From assembly GCA_013398955.1 (NCBI GenBank), contig VWPU01001232.1, positions 1 to 64,000 of the forward strand: a stretch of DNA of 64,000 nucleotides. Reading direction: 5' to 3'. This stretch comes from Callaeas wilsoni. Taxonomy: Eukaryota; Chordata; Aves; Passeriformes; Callaeidae. The notes under the pieces were generated by a model. The model searched no databases. It had not been told where the DNA came from and saw nothing but the letters and a program-made list of their open reading frames with translations. Shown here in pieces: positions 36,635 to 49,400 of the stretch; position 1 is the stretch's first letter, and every line of letters begins with the position of its first letter. The position numbers and the translations under genes are program-made.

Positions 36635-37032
36635 TGTCAGGAAAACTAATCCACAAACACCAGAGATTTACGTCCAAAAAGGAGACAGAGGAGTCCTGTG
36701 ACTTTATTCAAATAAAGGGAGAAGTCTTGGGGCATTCCCCATGGGGTCTCTCAAATTTTTGGAGGACACAGCTTCCTTTTTATCCTAATTTCCCGACCAC
36801 ATTTCCCTCTCTCTTTCCCCATTGGCTGAGGTACTTGAGAGGTACAGACTTCCCGGAACACCTAATTCCTAAGACCCTCTCTAATGTATACCCTCCCTTT
36901 TGTCTTTTCCTTGTGTTAATCAGTGGAATTCCTATGGAATCCTCCCCATTGTTACTTTTCTCTCTCAATGCTAATTTTATCTACTAGCAGACCCACAGTT
37001 TTTCTGTAAAGACAAATCCCTCATTCCTTTCA
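36635..37032 (-). mobile_element. Solo endogenous-retrovirus LTR, copy 2
   Basis: This 398-bp element of the same family as 4662-5153 is also in minus orientation. It starts TGTCAGGAAAACTAATCC, ends CATTCCTTTCA on the + strand, and is flanked by perfect 4-bp direct repeats GCTG (36631-36634 and 37033-37036). On the minus strand the promoter order is intact: CCAAT (complement of 36821-36825), TATA-like ATAAAA (complement of 36777-36782), then AATAAA (complement of 36703-36708). It has a single copy of the U3 segment that is doubled in copy 1. No internal retroviral genes are present. The 4-bp duplication suggests class I, but the family name is not assigned. Confidence 0.87.
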
Positions 37033-37036
37033 GCTG

Positions 37037-40000
37037 AAAGAGAGACTGAACGAATTCAAGGGAGAAAACCCCATCTAGAGCTCCTGGATGTAGGAAATGA
37101 CATTTGGCTAAGAAAGTCATAAATCCCTGGAGATGGAGAGAGTATATTAAGAGGTGTCACTACATGCTTATCCTGTTCCTACATTCATTCTCAGGCATCC
37201 ACTATTTACCAGAGCAGGAGAAAGAACACTTGGCTGGCTGCTCTATTTAGGCTAAGGCAAGCAAAGCACCCTTGAATACACCTGTGCACCTAAACTGCCA
37301 GCACAAACCCTCACAAGGCTGTCCACCATCACTGCATTGCAGCAGGAGCTACAACAGAGCCACAGCGTCATGATGAGTGATTTGCCTCTTGATACACTTC
37401 AGAGAGAGCTCCTGTCGAGGGTCAGAGACCTGCATTTACCTCAATTACCTTCAGCACCTAAGGGAATACAGGAGAATTGTCATCCCAAGCTCATTTTACA
37501 ACCAGCAAGTGTGGAGAGCACGGCCAGAAGGCAAGTGGTCTCAGAGCTGATTTGTGTCTCTCCCTGAGAGCAGTGACTGTGATACCAGCACCAACACACG
37601 CAGCTGCACTCAGTTTATCTGCTTTCCTCAGCCTGGATGGGATGAATCCCAACTTCAACAGTATACACAGGGAACAGAACCTGCACCTCGTTGCCCTGTA
37701 TGATGAAGTAATGCACTGCTGGAGGCTCAGTCTTCCGTCAAAATTGGTTTTGAGGAATTACAGGACAGCATCCCTGTGAACACCCTGAGAAGGGCTGTTC
37801 TCAAACACTCCTGTCTTGGGCCACTGCAGGCAAGTTACCTGATCAAAAGAACCCCTGCATTTGGCCAAAGGAAAAGCAAACAAGACCAGAGTCCCACTGT
37901 GATTCCAGGGAGAAGGATGTGCAAAGAAGGCCTCCCAAGGTCATGGCTGAGAAACCACATCTACAGCTGCACCAGCAGCTGTCAGGCTCTGCCGAGATGC
38001 CTTTGCTCAGGAGGGCTCTGGGACATAAAGGACATCACTGAGCACAGGGACTAGGTATGGACAGCGTGTTCCAGGCTCCTGTGACCTGGGCACAGAGAAT
38101 AAAGCCCACCTGCTCATTCCCTGCACGCAGAGCTGTGCACCATCCCTTCAGATGCAGTTCAGCCTCACGCTGGAAAAACAAAGGGAGGTTCTAAAGGCCA
38201 GGGCTTCTCCTTTTTTCCTTGACAGCTCTGAAACACCAAATAAACCACAGCATCTGGCTAAGCAGCCTGGCGCATGCTGTCGCTCCCTTGCCAGGGAGAC
38301 TGACTGACAGATCAGATCAGACACACAGATAATGGGCTGGGACATCTTGAAGCCCCATCTCCAGCCAATTCCTGTTTGCAGCATTAATCTCCAGTGACAG
38401 AGGGCCCCCCAACATGCAGAAAGCAGCTGTGCAGCACTGTAAGTAGGACACCATGGCATACATGCTAAGGAGAACATGAGGGACTCCTGAGGTGCCTTGG
38501 TGCATGCTAGAGCAGAACATCCCAGTAAGAAACTCTGCCACTGATACAAGGAAAGGCTGAAATGGCTGTTGTGAACAGTGAAGTAGAACAGAGGTCCCAG
38601 GATACAGATGGGAGGGTTAAAGGCTCCCTAAAGACAGCCTGTATATAACCCAGTGCTAAGCTTCCTATCAGCAGATGTACAAAGCACTTTCCTGTCACTG
38701 GGAGATCTCAGATATCTCTAAAATGAATGCCAAAGAGCAGCCACAAAATTAAACCTTGATCAGAGAGGGTCTCCCACACCGCCCGTGTTGCACACACGGC
38801 GATCCATCAGCCCTGTCGCTCGTGGGCTGGCTGCAGCCACAGCCTCTCGCTCTCCCTCCACGTTCCAGGTGACCTCTGCCTGATCTCCACTTCAAATGCT
38901 CCATCTCTAGCCCCTCTGTCTTCCCTGGTGGCACATCCACCCTCTGCTTCTGCCACAGAGCTATGAATCATGATGGAATAATAAGCTCGTTTATGAGCTG
39001 CACACGAGCCCAAAGGACCAAAGAGCGGAATAAATCGCTACAAAGCCCACTAAGCCGATTTATTCATTCAACAGTTTCTTGCTTTGACTCCAGCCTCCTC
39101 TAACCGGTGTCCAAACATTGTGGCAGTACAACAGGAAAAACAGCAACCTTCTTTCAAGAGGTTCATTACTTTTGTCTTTTAGAGATCAAGAGATGAACTG
39201 ACTTGTACAGGATTTGAAGCCCGGCATGGCAGCTGAATGCATCGCTGCTCTGGCTGACTCCCAGGCTTGCAGCGATGCCTGCAGCCCTGGGTAATATGTA
39301 AATGAACTGCTAACACAGGCTTGCAGCACACAGCTTGGCCAGGGAAAGACACTGCCTCAACTCCACGGCCCTCTTGTCCTCAGGATAGTGCATGAGGATT
39401 TAATCACGGGCCTCTCTGGGGGCAGAAAGACTTCCAAAGTCGAGCACAGCTGTGTGCTAACTGGTGGTACAATAGAGTGTCAATAAAGGGGACTTTGCCC
39501 TTCTTTCACACCAAGGATCACAACACTCAGCAGATACCAGTCCCTCCAGGCAGAGCTGCATCCGTATGATAGCTGAGAATCACTCACCATGTGTCACAAA
39601 TAGGAAACAGAGGCAAGGCAGGTTGAACACAGCGATCCAAGTTTGTCTTTCTAGGTGGGTACAGAGCTGGGACAGAAATCTTCAGATTCCTCCTTCCTGT
39701 CCCTCACCATCTTAGCTCCCATTTCACCTTTCCCCCAAACCTTCATGCCAATAGCTCAAGTCAGCTTATTGTTTTTTGCCAGGCCTGTCTGTTCTTCAGG
39801 CTTACCCATTCCTGGGCTTTCTCACCCCAGCCTCCCCAGGATGCTGGTAGGAAAGTTGTACTTCTGTAGCTTTTTCAACTTTGTCACAGCTCAGGTGCAG
39901 AGAATAAGCAGAACATGTGGTCACACAGGATTTCCCCTTTGAGCAGCTGCTCACAGAAATCCAGGTGAGTATCCAAGCCTGCAGTTGCTCCTTCTCAACC

Positions 40001-41618
40001 TCACCACAGAAAGTGTGATCTACTCTGACACACATGACCCAGCAACTGGAGATCCCAGACCTGTTTCTCCCTCTGCCCCTGAATTACCTGAATGGCTCAG
40101 GTAAAAAGGTGTTCTTACCTGTAAGAAATGCTTGCAATTGCTCTGTAAACACCCGTTTTTTTGGGGGGAAGGGTGAGAAAAACTGTGCAATGACTCAATA
40201 ATTCAGCCCAGTGGAAGATTCATCTGGGATACAGAAAAGGGTCAGGGTCCCATGGCAGACTCCACTGCTGCTCCCTAAGCCTATCTGTGGCTGCCAGGTG
40301 CTACATGAATGCAGAATATTGCTCTTATAGATGATTTAGACAGAAACTATGAGGGGAGAAGCAGCAGGGCACAGCCATAAGAGAAGTAAGCACAAGATGG
40401 CATCTATTAGCAAGCATCCAATTTAGTGACTACCCATAAACCAGGCAGTATGAATAAAATACATTAATGGAGCTCTCACAGGCCTTTGCTATTACTTTTC
40501 ACACGAGCATCACAGCAAAAAGGAAGTCTTAAGAGTAAGTTGAGTCCCTTGATTCATTACTCCCTCTAAAGTCCTAAAAGCCCCATAGCGAGACAGAAAG
40601 CACCAAAACAAACTGCAAGCAGCTTTTCCCTGATCCAGAGGAGTTTTACCCTTCAGGAGGTAGTTGGCCATTTTTACTGATGTCCTCCCCGCCAAATCCA
40701 CAAGATTTTCTGAAATCCCTCTGCAGAACAGTTGGCCTTCCAACTGTGTTGCCTTCATGCTGAGAGTATCCCTAATTTATCTCTGTGGGGATGAGAGGAG
40801 CAAAGAGAAAGGAATCCAGTTCTTGTTCAAAAGAATCGCCCTTTGCTTCCAAAAGAGCCCAGGAATCTCTCAGTTGGCATTTTTGTCCATGACTAAACAC
40901 TGGTGGAAGGTGTAATGTGTGGCTTAAAGGAACAGCTCACTATCGATGCACACAACTGCCAGGCTCACGTTGCCTCTGCTTTGCAGGAGGAGTCTGGGCT
41001 TTGAAAGGCTTTTATGACTTCCTTTCCTCTACATAATTAAAAAGTGATTATTTTTGCAATGCAGGATAGAATCACATTCAACATCCTGTTGGCAGCAAGA
41101 AGCTAAAGCAGGGGAGAGAGAGGCACATTTTGCAACTAGGGGATAAATGGCCTTCCAAAAATTGTGGAGGAGGAACAAAAATTGCAAGGAAAGGAGAGGC
41201 TGGAAGTGAGAGGAGGGGCTATTCAAGTCCTGTAGGGGTGTAAATTTCGGCAAAGTACTTGCTTCAAGATCAGGGTCGAGGTCCATTTAGCAGAGCAGTG
41301 GGGGAGAATCTGCAAACCAAATTAGTAAAGACAATGAATTCTTCCCTGTGCGCTCGGCACAGGCTCAACTCAGCACCCATTGCAGCTATTGGAAATCTTC
41401 CAAATGGCTGCACTGACTCTCAAAGCCTGCCAGCAAGGCCTGGGCTGGGAACCACCCACAGGAGCTGTCCAGGGCCCAGCCAGACCTGGAGTCTCTGAAG
41501 GAATCCCACAGGCACAGGAATCTCTTCAGCTCAGTGGGGAACAGGCCAAAGCCTTCTGCTGGAGCGCAGGCAAAGCTGCTGATCAAGGCAGGAAACGGAA
41601 GAAAGCAGGCTGACCTCT
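37037..41618. other. Unique non-coding sequence, no gene seen
   Basis: 38960-39070 (GTTTATGAGCTGCACACGAG, GATTTATTCATTCAAC) and 39290-39420 are repeat-free and enhancer-like in style. A 75-bp segment with strong splice consensus lies at 39890-39964 (see findings). No transposon was recognised with confidence; weak MIR-like similarity near 39180-39260 and 39595-39650 is not called. Confidence 0.4.
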
Positions 41619-41706
41619 CTGACTGCATGGCTGCTCCTCCCTGCCTGCATGGCTGCTCCTCCCTGACTGCATGGCTGCTCCTCCCTGACTGCATGGCTGC
41701 TCATCG
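41619..41706. repeat. Minisatellite, 4 units of 22 bp
   Basis: Four near-perfect tandem copies of a 22-bp unit starting CTGACTGCATGGCTGCTCC. Unit 2 has GCC in place of GAC (CTGCCTGCAT) and unit 4 diverges after TGGCTGCTC. The array sits inside overlapping ORFs on both strands, which it helps to keep open. No gene is supported. Confidence 0.95.
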
Positions 41707-42289
41707 TCTTTCAGAAGGACGAGGCCATATCGTTCCTGCAAAGATGGAGAGCAACTTGCTCGGCAGTTCAGTTCGTGGAGGCTGTTGTGGCCTCACACGA
41801 GGCACAGCTCACGTCTGGCCCTCCCAGCACGGCGCCGATGCCGGCTCAGCAGGGCCTGAGCTGCCCACGGAGCAGGCAGAGCCCACTCGTGCTGCCTCTG
41901 AGAGCTCCTGCAGCAGCACCACTACTTGCATGTGAAGCAGCCAATTTAAATTTGGCCCTTGCCTGTTTTCAAGAACAGCAGCCTCAGAGCGATCACGCTG
42001 TACATACAAAAAGTTTTCTTTTTTTTAATCTTTCAAGCAGCTCTGGCACTGATTTCAAAGGCATGCACGCAGTGTGGTGCTTTCAAGAATCTCTTGGATT
42101 CAAGAATCAACCTGAATGTTTTGGGACACTTATTAAGAGCCCACAAAGTGCTTTTGAACAAGGGACTCGGCCCCTTGAAGGCATTTTGTTACTGTGGATC
42201 CTACAGCTGGATGGCTTCAAGCTGGTTCCATAACACAGAGATTGATCCAACACCTCAGTGTATTCAGTTCAGACATTTTTTCCTCATTT
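41707..42289. other. Unique non-coding sequence, no gene seen
   Basis: Only overlapping shadow frames at 41775-42312 were seen, without recognisable domains. Confidence 0.4.
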
Positions 42290-42540
42290 TCACAGGCAAA
42301 ATAACCACTTAAATTTGACTTTGCATCAATAAATTGCCCGAGATAATAGGATAGATGAAAAGAAGAGCTGACTAGCAGGAAAACATAATAAAAAGGTGCT
42401 TGACTGCGTGAGTCAGTTCTGGCCTGTGTGTCAGCGGCACAATTAGTCCTCCCCTTGCAGGCCACATGGTTTGGTGTTGTATTTGACAGACAAATCAATC
42501 CTCCCCTTCTTCTAAGCACCGTCTGATGAATAAATCAACA
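42290..42540. promoter_or_regulatory. Candidate enhancer with PBX/MEIS/AP-1 motifs and a 52-bp-spaced direct repeat
   Basis: This repeat-free block carries a perfect AP-1 site TGAGTCA (42409-42415), a MEIS core TGACAG (42484-42489) and ATAAATCA (42530-42537), the complement of the PBX-HOX consensus TGATTTAT. AATTAGTCCTCCCCTT (42441-42456) recurs as AATCAATCCTCCCCTT (42493-42508), 14 of 16 bases identical and 52 bp apart. Such clustering is typical of developmental enhancers; this assignment is inference. Confidence 0.35.
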
Positions 42541-43037
42541 AGGTCACTGGTGCTGCGGCTTCGCCCTTTCCCTGACAAGCGGCTGGAGCTGGACCTGCTG
42601 CCTGGCTCCATCTGCTGCGCTTCCAACAGGATCCAAGTGTCCTGGGGAGCAAGATGAAGCAGTTAAACACACAGCTGGGCAGCAAACGTCCCTGGGTTTA
42701 CTCCTGACTACTGCGTTGTCTTGGACACGTCACACCAGACCTCATCAGGTGAGCCGGCGGAGGGAAAGGGGGAAATCAAGGAACAGTGCAGAAGGAAGAA
42801 GTACCAAAGGACTTAATGCCACTGGTTGGCGTGGGAGCTGCCACGCAGCAGTCAAAGGGCAGGAGGAAAAGCTGAACCCAGCCCACCTCAGCCCAGACCC
42901 CTCCTGCCTGGCACAGCCCCTGGCACAGCAGGCCCAGGGCGTTGCTGGAGAGCCCTCAATGGTTATGCCACGCGCTATAAACAAATTGCTGTGATGATCT
43001 CGTCTTGTGCGTGCAAAGGGGCCCTGAGCTAGTTGAT
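42541..43037. other. Unique non-coding sequence, no gene seen
   Basis: GC-moderate sequence with overlapping shadow ORFs. A fragment near 42695-42735 (ACTCCTGACTACTGCG, TTGGACACGTCAC) faintly recalls a MIR core but is too weak to call. Confidence 0.4.
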
Positions 43038-43195
43038 GCAATAATAACAACAATAGCTGTAATTTACTCAGCACCAAGTGTTTGCAAAACACACTGGCAG
43101 ATGAGGCTCCTGTCCCAAAGCACTCACTCTGCATGGAGAAGAGGGAGAGATGGGAAACACACACAAGGGGACGGGCGAGAATGGCAGCACATGTG
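43038..43195. mobile_element. Ancient MIR/L3-like repeat relic
   Basis: AATAATAACAACAATAGCTG, then GTGTTTGCAAAACACACTGG, then CTCCTGTCCCAAAGCACTCA and GGGAAACACACACAAGGGGA, follows the order of widespread amniote MIR/L3-type tails (repeat of the 'gctcctgccccaaagagctta' kind). It is highly diverged, so both orientation and subfamily are uncertain. Confidence 0.45.
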
Positions 43196-46149
43196 AGACC
43201 TGCAAGTGAAGCTGCTGGCAGGCCTGGTACAAACCTGCCACGCAGCCCTACCCAGCTGTGCTTGCTTTTTTTGTTTTACCCAAGGCTGTTCCCATGATGA
43301 ATTTGCCTCAGACCTCCATACAAGACCAGCATTCCCTCCACTGCTCCCCCAAGTAAAGTATTTCCCACCTCTCCTCTACCCCTTCTCTCACATATCTGCC
43401 TCCATTTAGCACCCCTGAAATTCCAGCAGACCAACGAATAACACAGGACCAAAATGTTTTAGGAGGCCCACAGAAAGTGCTTCCCTCAGCCTGAGCCAAA
43501 GCCCGGGGTTAGAGGTGAACATGATTTCCGTGGCAGCCCCAGGAGTGGTTGGGAAAAGGGATGCAAAGGAAGAGCCAGCTGAGAAGGCAGAGGCAAGTGC
43601 TGAAGGGGAAAGGGGCGACACGAAGCTCACCAGGCCTGAAGTCAAGCGAGGAGAGTGTCACGGTGCTGACCTCATGGAGAGGATTCCTTGAGAGAAGAGC
43701 ACACACGCCCTGCCAAGCCGTGGGCAGGGCCAGTCACACACAGGAGAAGCACGACTGAGCTGGAAAATGGACGAGGGCTCCATGTGACAAGAGTCCCAGC
43801 CCCAGAGGGAGGCATTTTCTCATTCATACCCTCTCCCTCATTGCCCCCGACACTGACAGTCAGTTCCCCAGCCCCACCCTGCCCAACGCTGGCTGTCCTC
43901 CTTCCCAGCCTGCTTCTGCCCTCCCTTTTCCCTGCCAAGCTGGGAGCTTTTCCCCTTTCCTAGCAGTGAAGTCCCTGGAGAAAGGCCCTGCCTTGCCCCT
44001 GCTAGCTCTGAGAGGCTGTGATGCCATGGGAGCCAGGGGCTGCTCCATCCCTAGTTCTCACCCACACATCCATAGGATTTGTGCATGTGCTGGCACACAA
44101 ACACTTAGGAGAGCTGCAGGAAACTCGTGCAGGGATAACCCAGCAGCCTGGCACAGCAGGAGAGCCCTGAATACAAACAGCTGTGAGGAAAAAAACAGAA
44201 AGTAGAACAGAAGGGAGAGCAGAGGCAGGAGGAAGAGACAATGTGGACTTGCAGGAGGAACAGAGGAGTCAAGCAGTGCACCTCAGTGCAGAGCAAAGGA
44301 TCCAGCAGGAGACAAGCATGAAGACAGTGAAGTCCTTGGGGAAATGATCTGTAAATCAGTCCCTTTTCCTTGATATTGAAATGAGAACGAGTTACCTACC
44401 ACTAACTTTGCCTCCTGAAATGGGCCAGGAAACCCTGGTCCTGAGAGAACACTGTGGCCTAGAGAAGTGTTTGTGTCTTCAACATACCAAGTGCCCACCA
44501 AAGGCACAGGAGATACTCCTAGGAAAAACAGCAGAACAAACCCGCTGCCTTAGCTGGGCTAGCCAGAGCTAATCTCTGATATTCTCCCTGAGGCATTCAT
44601 TGAAAATTCCATTTAGATACGGAGCAAGAAGAGGAAAGGAATACTGCAATGCCTTCTTTGTCATGCAGCACACTGAAACCACTTCTGCTTGAGCCCAAAA
44701 GCTCTCTGAACAGCTGACTGCCCTCACTGGCTCTTAGCCACAACATCAAGGAAAGGCCCTGCCAGCTGCTGAAGAGAGAATGCCCATACAGTAATGAAAG
44801 ATGACTAACTGTTAGGCCATTGGTACAGATATTAATTACAAATACAGCTTTCTGCCATGCAGGCATTCTAGTAATCATGTAAACAACAAGTTGAACTGCC
44901 TCTTTCCATCAAATTGATGGAATAAGAAGAAGGCAGTCCTCTGGGTTAGCATGAATCACCAAAATGCAGCCACCCCCAGGGTGGGATGCAACTGTGGGCA
45001 GTGACAGCACCTAATCCATAAAGGCAGAAACAAGCAAGACTGTACCAGCCAAAACAGGAGACAAAAGTGAAACAAGGCAGAGAGCACCAAAATTCCTCCC
45101 TGCCACAACTTCCCTAAAATTAGAGGAGAGAAACCATAAGCAGGGCTCTCGTTATTAACCCTGCCTTTGGCCTTGATGCACAGTGACCCTCATTAGTGAC
45201 TCTAAGGGCTAAAGGCACCTCAGAGGCTCACTCCCCATCTTGAAGACACCCCCATTACCAACCATTTGCACCTTCCTCACTGGCCTAAGTGTGGCAGGGG
45301 TTGAGGATATTGTAAGGACAGAGCAAAGCACCAGAAAATGGAGAGCCTGCTGGACTTGGCATGAGGCATTGCTCCACACACTGCAACTTGTAGCATCCCT
45401 TCCCACACACATCCCTCCCACGCCCCAGAAACCAAGAGCACGGTGGGAGGAGAGATGTCTGGCTGCCACTGCCTTGGCTTGGCCTCCCTTCACTGCCTCT
45501 CTCCTCACCCCAGCACGGAGGAGTCACCTGTACGTCGACTTCAGGATACCAAGGTGCACAAAAGCTGCTGCCTTCTTTCCTCTTGGTCCATTTGACCATG
45601 GAACACCTCCCTCCCCTTCTCTGTCTTTTATGGCAGTCTGGGTGTACAGGTACTCAGCAGATGCTGAGCTGTAAATCCAGTTCCGAGACAATAAATTCAG
45701 CTTGCTGAAAACACACATTCATTGCCAGTGAGCATGGGAACCCAGGGTTTTGCAGACAGCAAGGCTATTAAATGCTGCTGTCAGAACAGGTTTATTTGAC
45801 TGCATCAGCTTTTGTAGATATAAGCAAAATGGAATTTAGTCCTGCTTGGGATCACCCCCAGCACTACAGCCTGGGAGTACAGGCAGTGGCCACTGCCTGC
45901 CAGCTCACAGTTGCCAGCTCAGGGGCTGAACACACAGCACAGTTATCGAGCCATCAACAGAAGAGTAAAACCAGGCCCCAGGTCCATGAGCCAGACTAAG
46001 CTTTACAGCTTTTGTTTGTCCATATCTAACTTGAGAGACAGAACTACTCCAAGTTTAAGCTCTCAAAGGAGCGTCAGGAAACAGCAAGGTCCTGCTCTTC
46101 CATAAATGCAGACAAGCCTAGAAGCAGAGGTGTGGACAACAACCTCCAC
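43196..46149. other. Unique non-coding sequence, no gene seen
   Basis: Dense short ORFs on both strands at 43400-44300 and 45209-45720 overlap each other and lack recognisable domains. No repeat family is supported. Confidence 0.45.
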
Positions 46150-46189
46150 AACAGGATATAATCCCACAGCACTTGAGTCAGGTAGTTAA

Positions 46190-46437
46190 AAACAGGTCTA
46201 TTAATAAATCATCAGGCAAAAGTAAGGTAACAAACCAGGTCTGAGGTCAGTCCAGGAAATCCAAACAATCCTCAGTTCAGGAAAGGGCTGGAAGCAGCTA
46301 CACTGAAACTCAGGAAAGGGCTGAGGCCCAGGCCTTAAATGGTGCCCCAGGGCTGATGGATGGAGAGGGGACGGAGGGCCCAGGTGAGGGTGATCAGGGC
46401 AATTAAAGCCTGTTAGTGCACACTGCCCCGACAGGGA
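46190..46437 (-). mobile_element. Possible LTR-like element (weak)
   Basis: Read on the minus strand, this begins TGTCGGGGCAGTGTGCAC (complement of sequence ending at 46433), has a TATA-like ATTTAAGG (complement of about 46334-46341) and then AATAAA-type sequence about 130 bp further on (46203-46208 region, TATTAATAAATC on +). The order fits an LTR, but no target duplication was found, the far end is unclear and the family is not recognised. It could equally be unique DNA. Confidence 0.25.
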
Positions 46438-49400
46438 AACACTGTGTTCTAGGGCACAGCTCTGCTGCCCTGCTCCTGAGCAAGAGTCTTTTTAAGGGAA
46501 CAGGGCTGCTTGAACTTTTCCTTCCTTCCAGAGCTGCTGTCAAAGAATATTGAGCTGAAGATGATAAGGAAGCTGCAAGAGATGGCAGACTCTGAAGGAG
46601 GAAGGGAAGATGAGAGAAGGGAAGAAAAGGGAAACTAAGAGACAGAGAAGGCAGAGGACAAGTTATAATCACTGGACAGAGGCAGGAAGTCCTTGCTGCT
46701 CACGGACACGTCCCTTCCTCCAGGCCCGCTGAGATCCCCAGCCAGCACTGCCATGCCACAAAAGCAACTTTCCTCTCCAGTGCAGACAGGACAGGCAGGC
46801 ACCTGTGACACACAGCTCCTCTGTGACCCACTGAGCCCATTTCCCACTTCAGTACTGGGATTAAGAGAAGGCACAACTTTCAGCAGGCAGCATAGTAGGA
46901 GCATCTCTCTTGGGACCACAGAGGCAACGTCTCCTCTGCTGGCAATCCCAGGAAGAAATTTTGCTGCAGGACATTTAGAGAGGCAGCCCAGATCCCACAG
47001 GGATGCTCAGCAGATGCTCTGTTACAGTGACCAGCTCTTGCTGCAGAGAGCTGAAGTTTATGCCTAGCAACTTCCAGGGGAATTTGAAGGAGATTTTCTT
47101 GTTTCACACAGCTTACTTCACTAAACTAGAAATAAATTGGCCCTTGTTTTCTGGAGCATTCAAAACAAAGCCAAATTCCCCATGTGCCCAATGACCATTG
47201 CTTCACCTGCTGATCCCCATGCTCAGAGTGCAATTTGGGTTCTCTCTGGAAAAAGGATTTACCTTGCAGAAGCAGCCCAGGATCAGTTTCTATCCCAGTG
47301 GAAGCCCTACAAAGCCACATCACTGCTTAGTTACACAGTTATCCAGCCCCATGAGACTCACTGCCAGGTCCTCCCAAGCTATAAAAGCCAAGAAGTTATA
47401 TCAGAGATCTGTGTAAGAGGACAATGTCAGAGAGCAGCATGAACCACTGGACTGAAACGAGAGAGAGGTGAATCAGGCTCTGCATGTGGAGGCATCACAA
47501 TTTTTAGGGCCTCTACAGAGCAGCAGAGCTGGGCCCACAGGTGGGAGGCACAAGGAAGAAAACAGGGTCACAGCAAACACTAAGCAACATGGACAACCCT
47601 TTTTACTTAAGCCAGGTGCCCACTAGATAGCTCCCTGGCTAAACAGGGCACACCCAGCACAATTCCTCATTTCTGCTTTTATGAGATTTCCAAAGTTGCT
47701 GGGGGAGGTGGGTGGGATTTCGAAATTCCACTTTAAATTAATGTGAATCAAGTACTGAAAACCCGATGGTAACTTGGCAAATCTCTGCTTTAATATAGTC
47801 TCACTGTAATTAGTATCAGATTGGGGAGCTCTGGGATGTACTGCAAGGAGTTCACTGGAGCATCTCTGGCATTTTCCTGAAGGCCTAAATTCAGGCTGAA
47901 CAATAAGGAAATTGCATGGGGCGAGCCCAGCAGTCCTGTGGTTCCACAGGGACACAGCCCCCCTCCGCATCAGCTTACACAAGGAGGGTTCAGCCAGTGC
48001 TCCTCATGCCCCTGGGAGCCCAGGAATTACTTCTGAATCGTATTAACAGGCCCACTGTCAGAAGTCTGGAACTCATTTTGCAGCATTCAACACCTCACTT
48101 AGGAAACCTCACAAGGTGTACCAATCAAAAACTGGAAGGCTGTGGAGGAAGACAGCCTCAGTGCATGCTCCTGCTGCAGCAGCTCTATTATTAGCACAGG
48201 CCAAGAGCCCAGCCACTCCTCTCCAGCAGAACTGGATTCATTTCTGTGTCTCCACGCAGTTATCACAGGATTTAAATGCCCCCACTGACTTGTCAAAACA
48301 GGACTGCCCAGGCACAGTGACCCCAGCTCTCTGCACCCAGGGCTCCTCCTCTCCCCACAGCACAGCAGCACTCTGAGCTGAGCTTGCTGCCCTGCCAGCC
48401 ACCAGAACTGCCAGCCCAAGGCTCCTGCAGACAGCAAGGTCCTCCCCAAAACTGCACTCTGGCCACCCAGTGCCAGCCCACCCCAACAGTACCATGGCAC
48501 AGGGAGGCAGGGATACTCCCAAGGCATGAGCCTTTCCTTGGGGAAATGGTGTGAGCACAGAACGCCAAGCGAGGCACAGCCAGGTGTGTTGTGTAACTGC
48601 AGGTTACACTCACTCTAAACAATGCTTGCCTTAAATCAACAGAAAATAAGATGCTGAGAAGCAGACAGCAAAACAATGAGAAGTGGATGAGGAGAGACCA
48701 GGAAGGAGCTACTTCGAGCTTCTAAATAAATCTGACAGGGAATATTCGTCTTAAATCAGGGTTGCCACAAGCTGGTTGGAAATCTGCCTGGCCAATTTTC
48801 CTGTCATCTTGCCAGTTGCTGGGGAGACAGATGAATTTGCCAAGAGTGGGTTTTTTTAATATCCAAGAACAGGATTTGCTGCACAAGCCCAGACAAACTG
48901 TACATGCCCAACCGCACTGACTACCTTGGTTCTGCGCATCTCAAACTGCCATACAGGTGGTACATCAATTCCCAAGACAGGCCCAAATTTATTTAAGTGG
49001 AGTCAGGAGAGCTGTGCAGCTAAAGCACGGACACGGTGCACGCTGCCCTCCCTCTGACCCAGGATTTAGCATAAAATCACCCGTTGTCACCACAGACAGC
49101 TCTCAGCCCCAGTCTGGACACATTTTTGTGGTGGGTGTGAGCAGAGATGAGATGCCATCTATTGCTTCCTCTCCGCAGTCCAAATCGCTCCCATCTTGGT
49201 AGCCTTCCAAAGCCTTTTCATAGTTTCCTTTCAAGAGACACATTGTCCCACAATTGGCCACAAAGCTCCCACAGCATCTCAGCACAGAGAGCTATGGAAA
49301 AACCCTGAATACACAATACAGCAAGAGAGGGCAAGCACGAAAGACTCGAGATTGCAGGTGGAATTTCCAGGATGGACACTTTTAGCACAGACAGCTTGAC

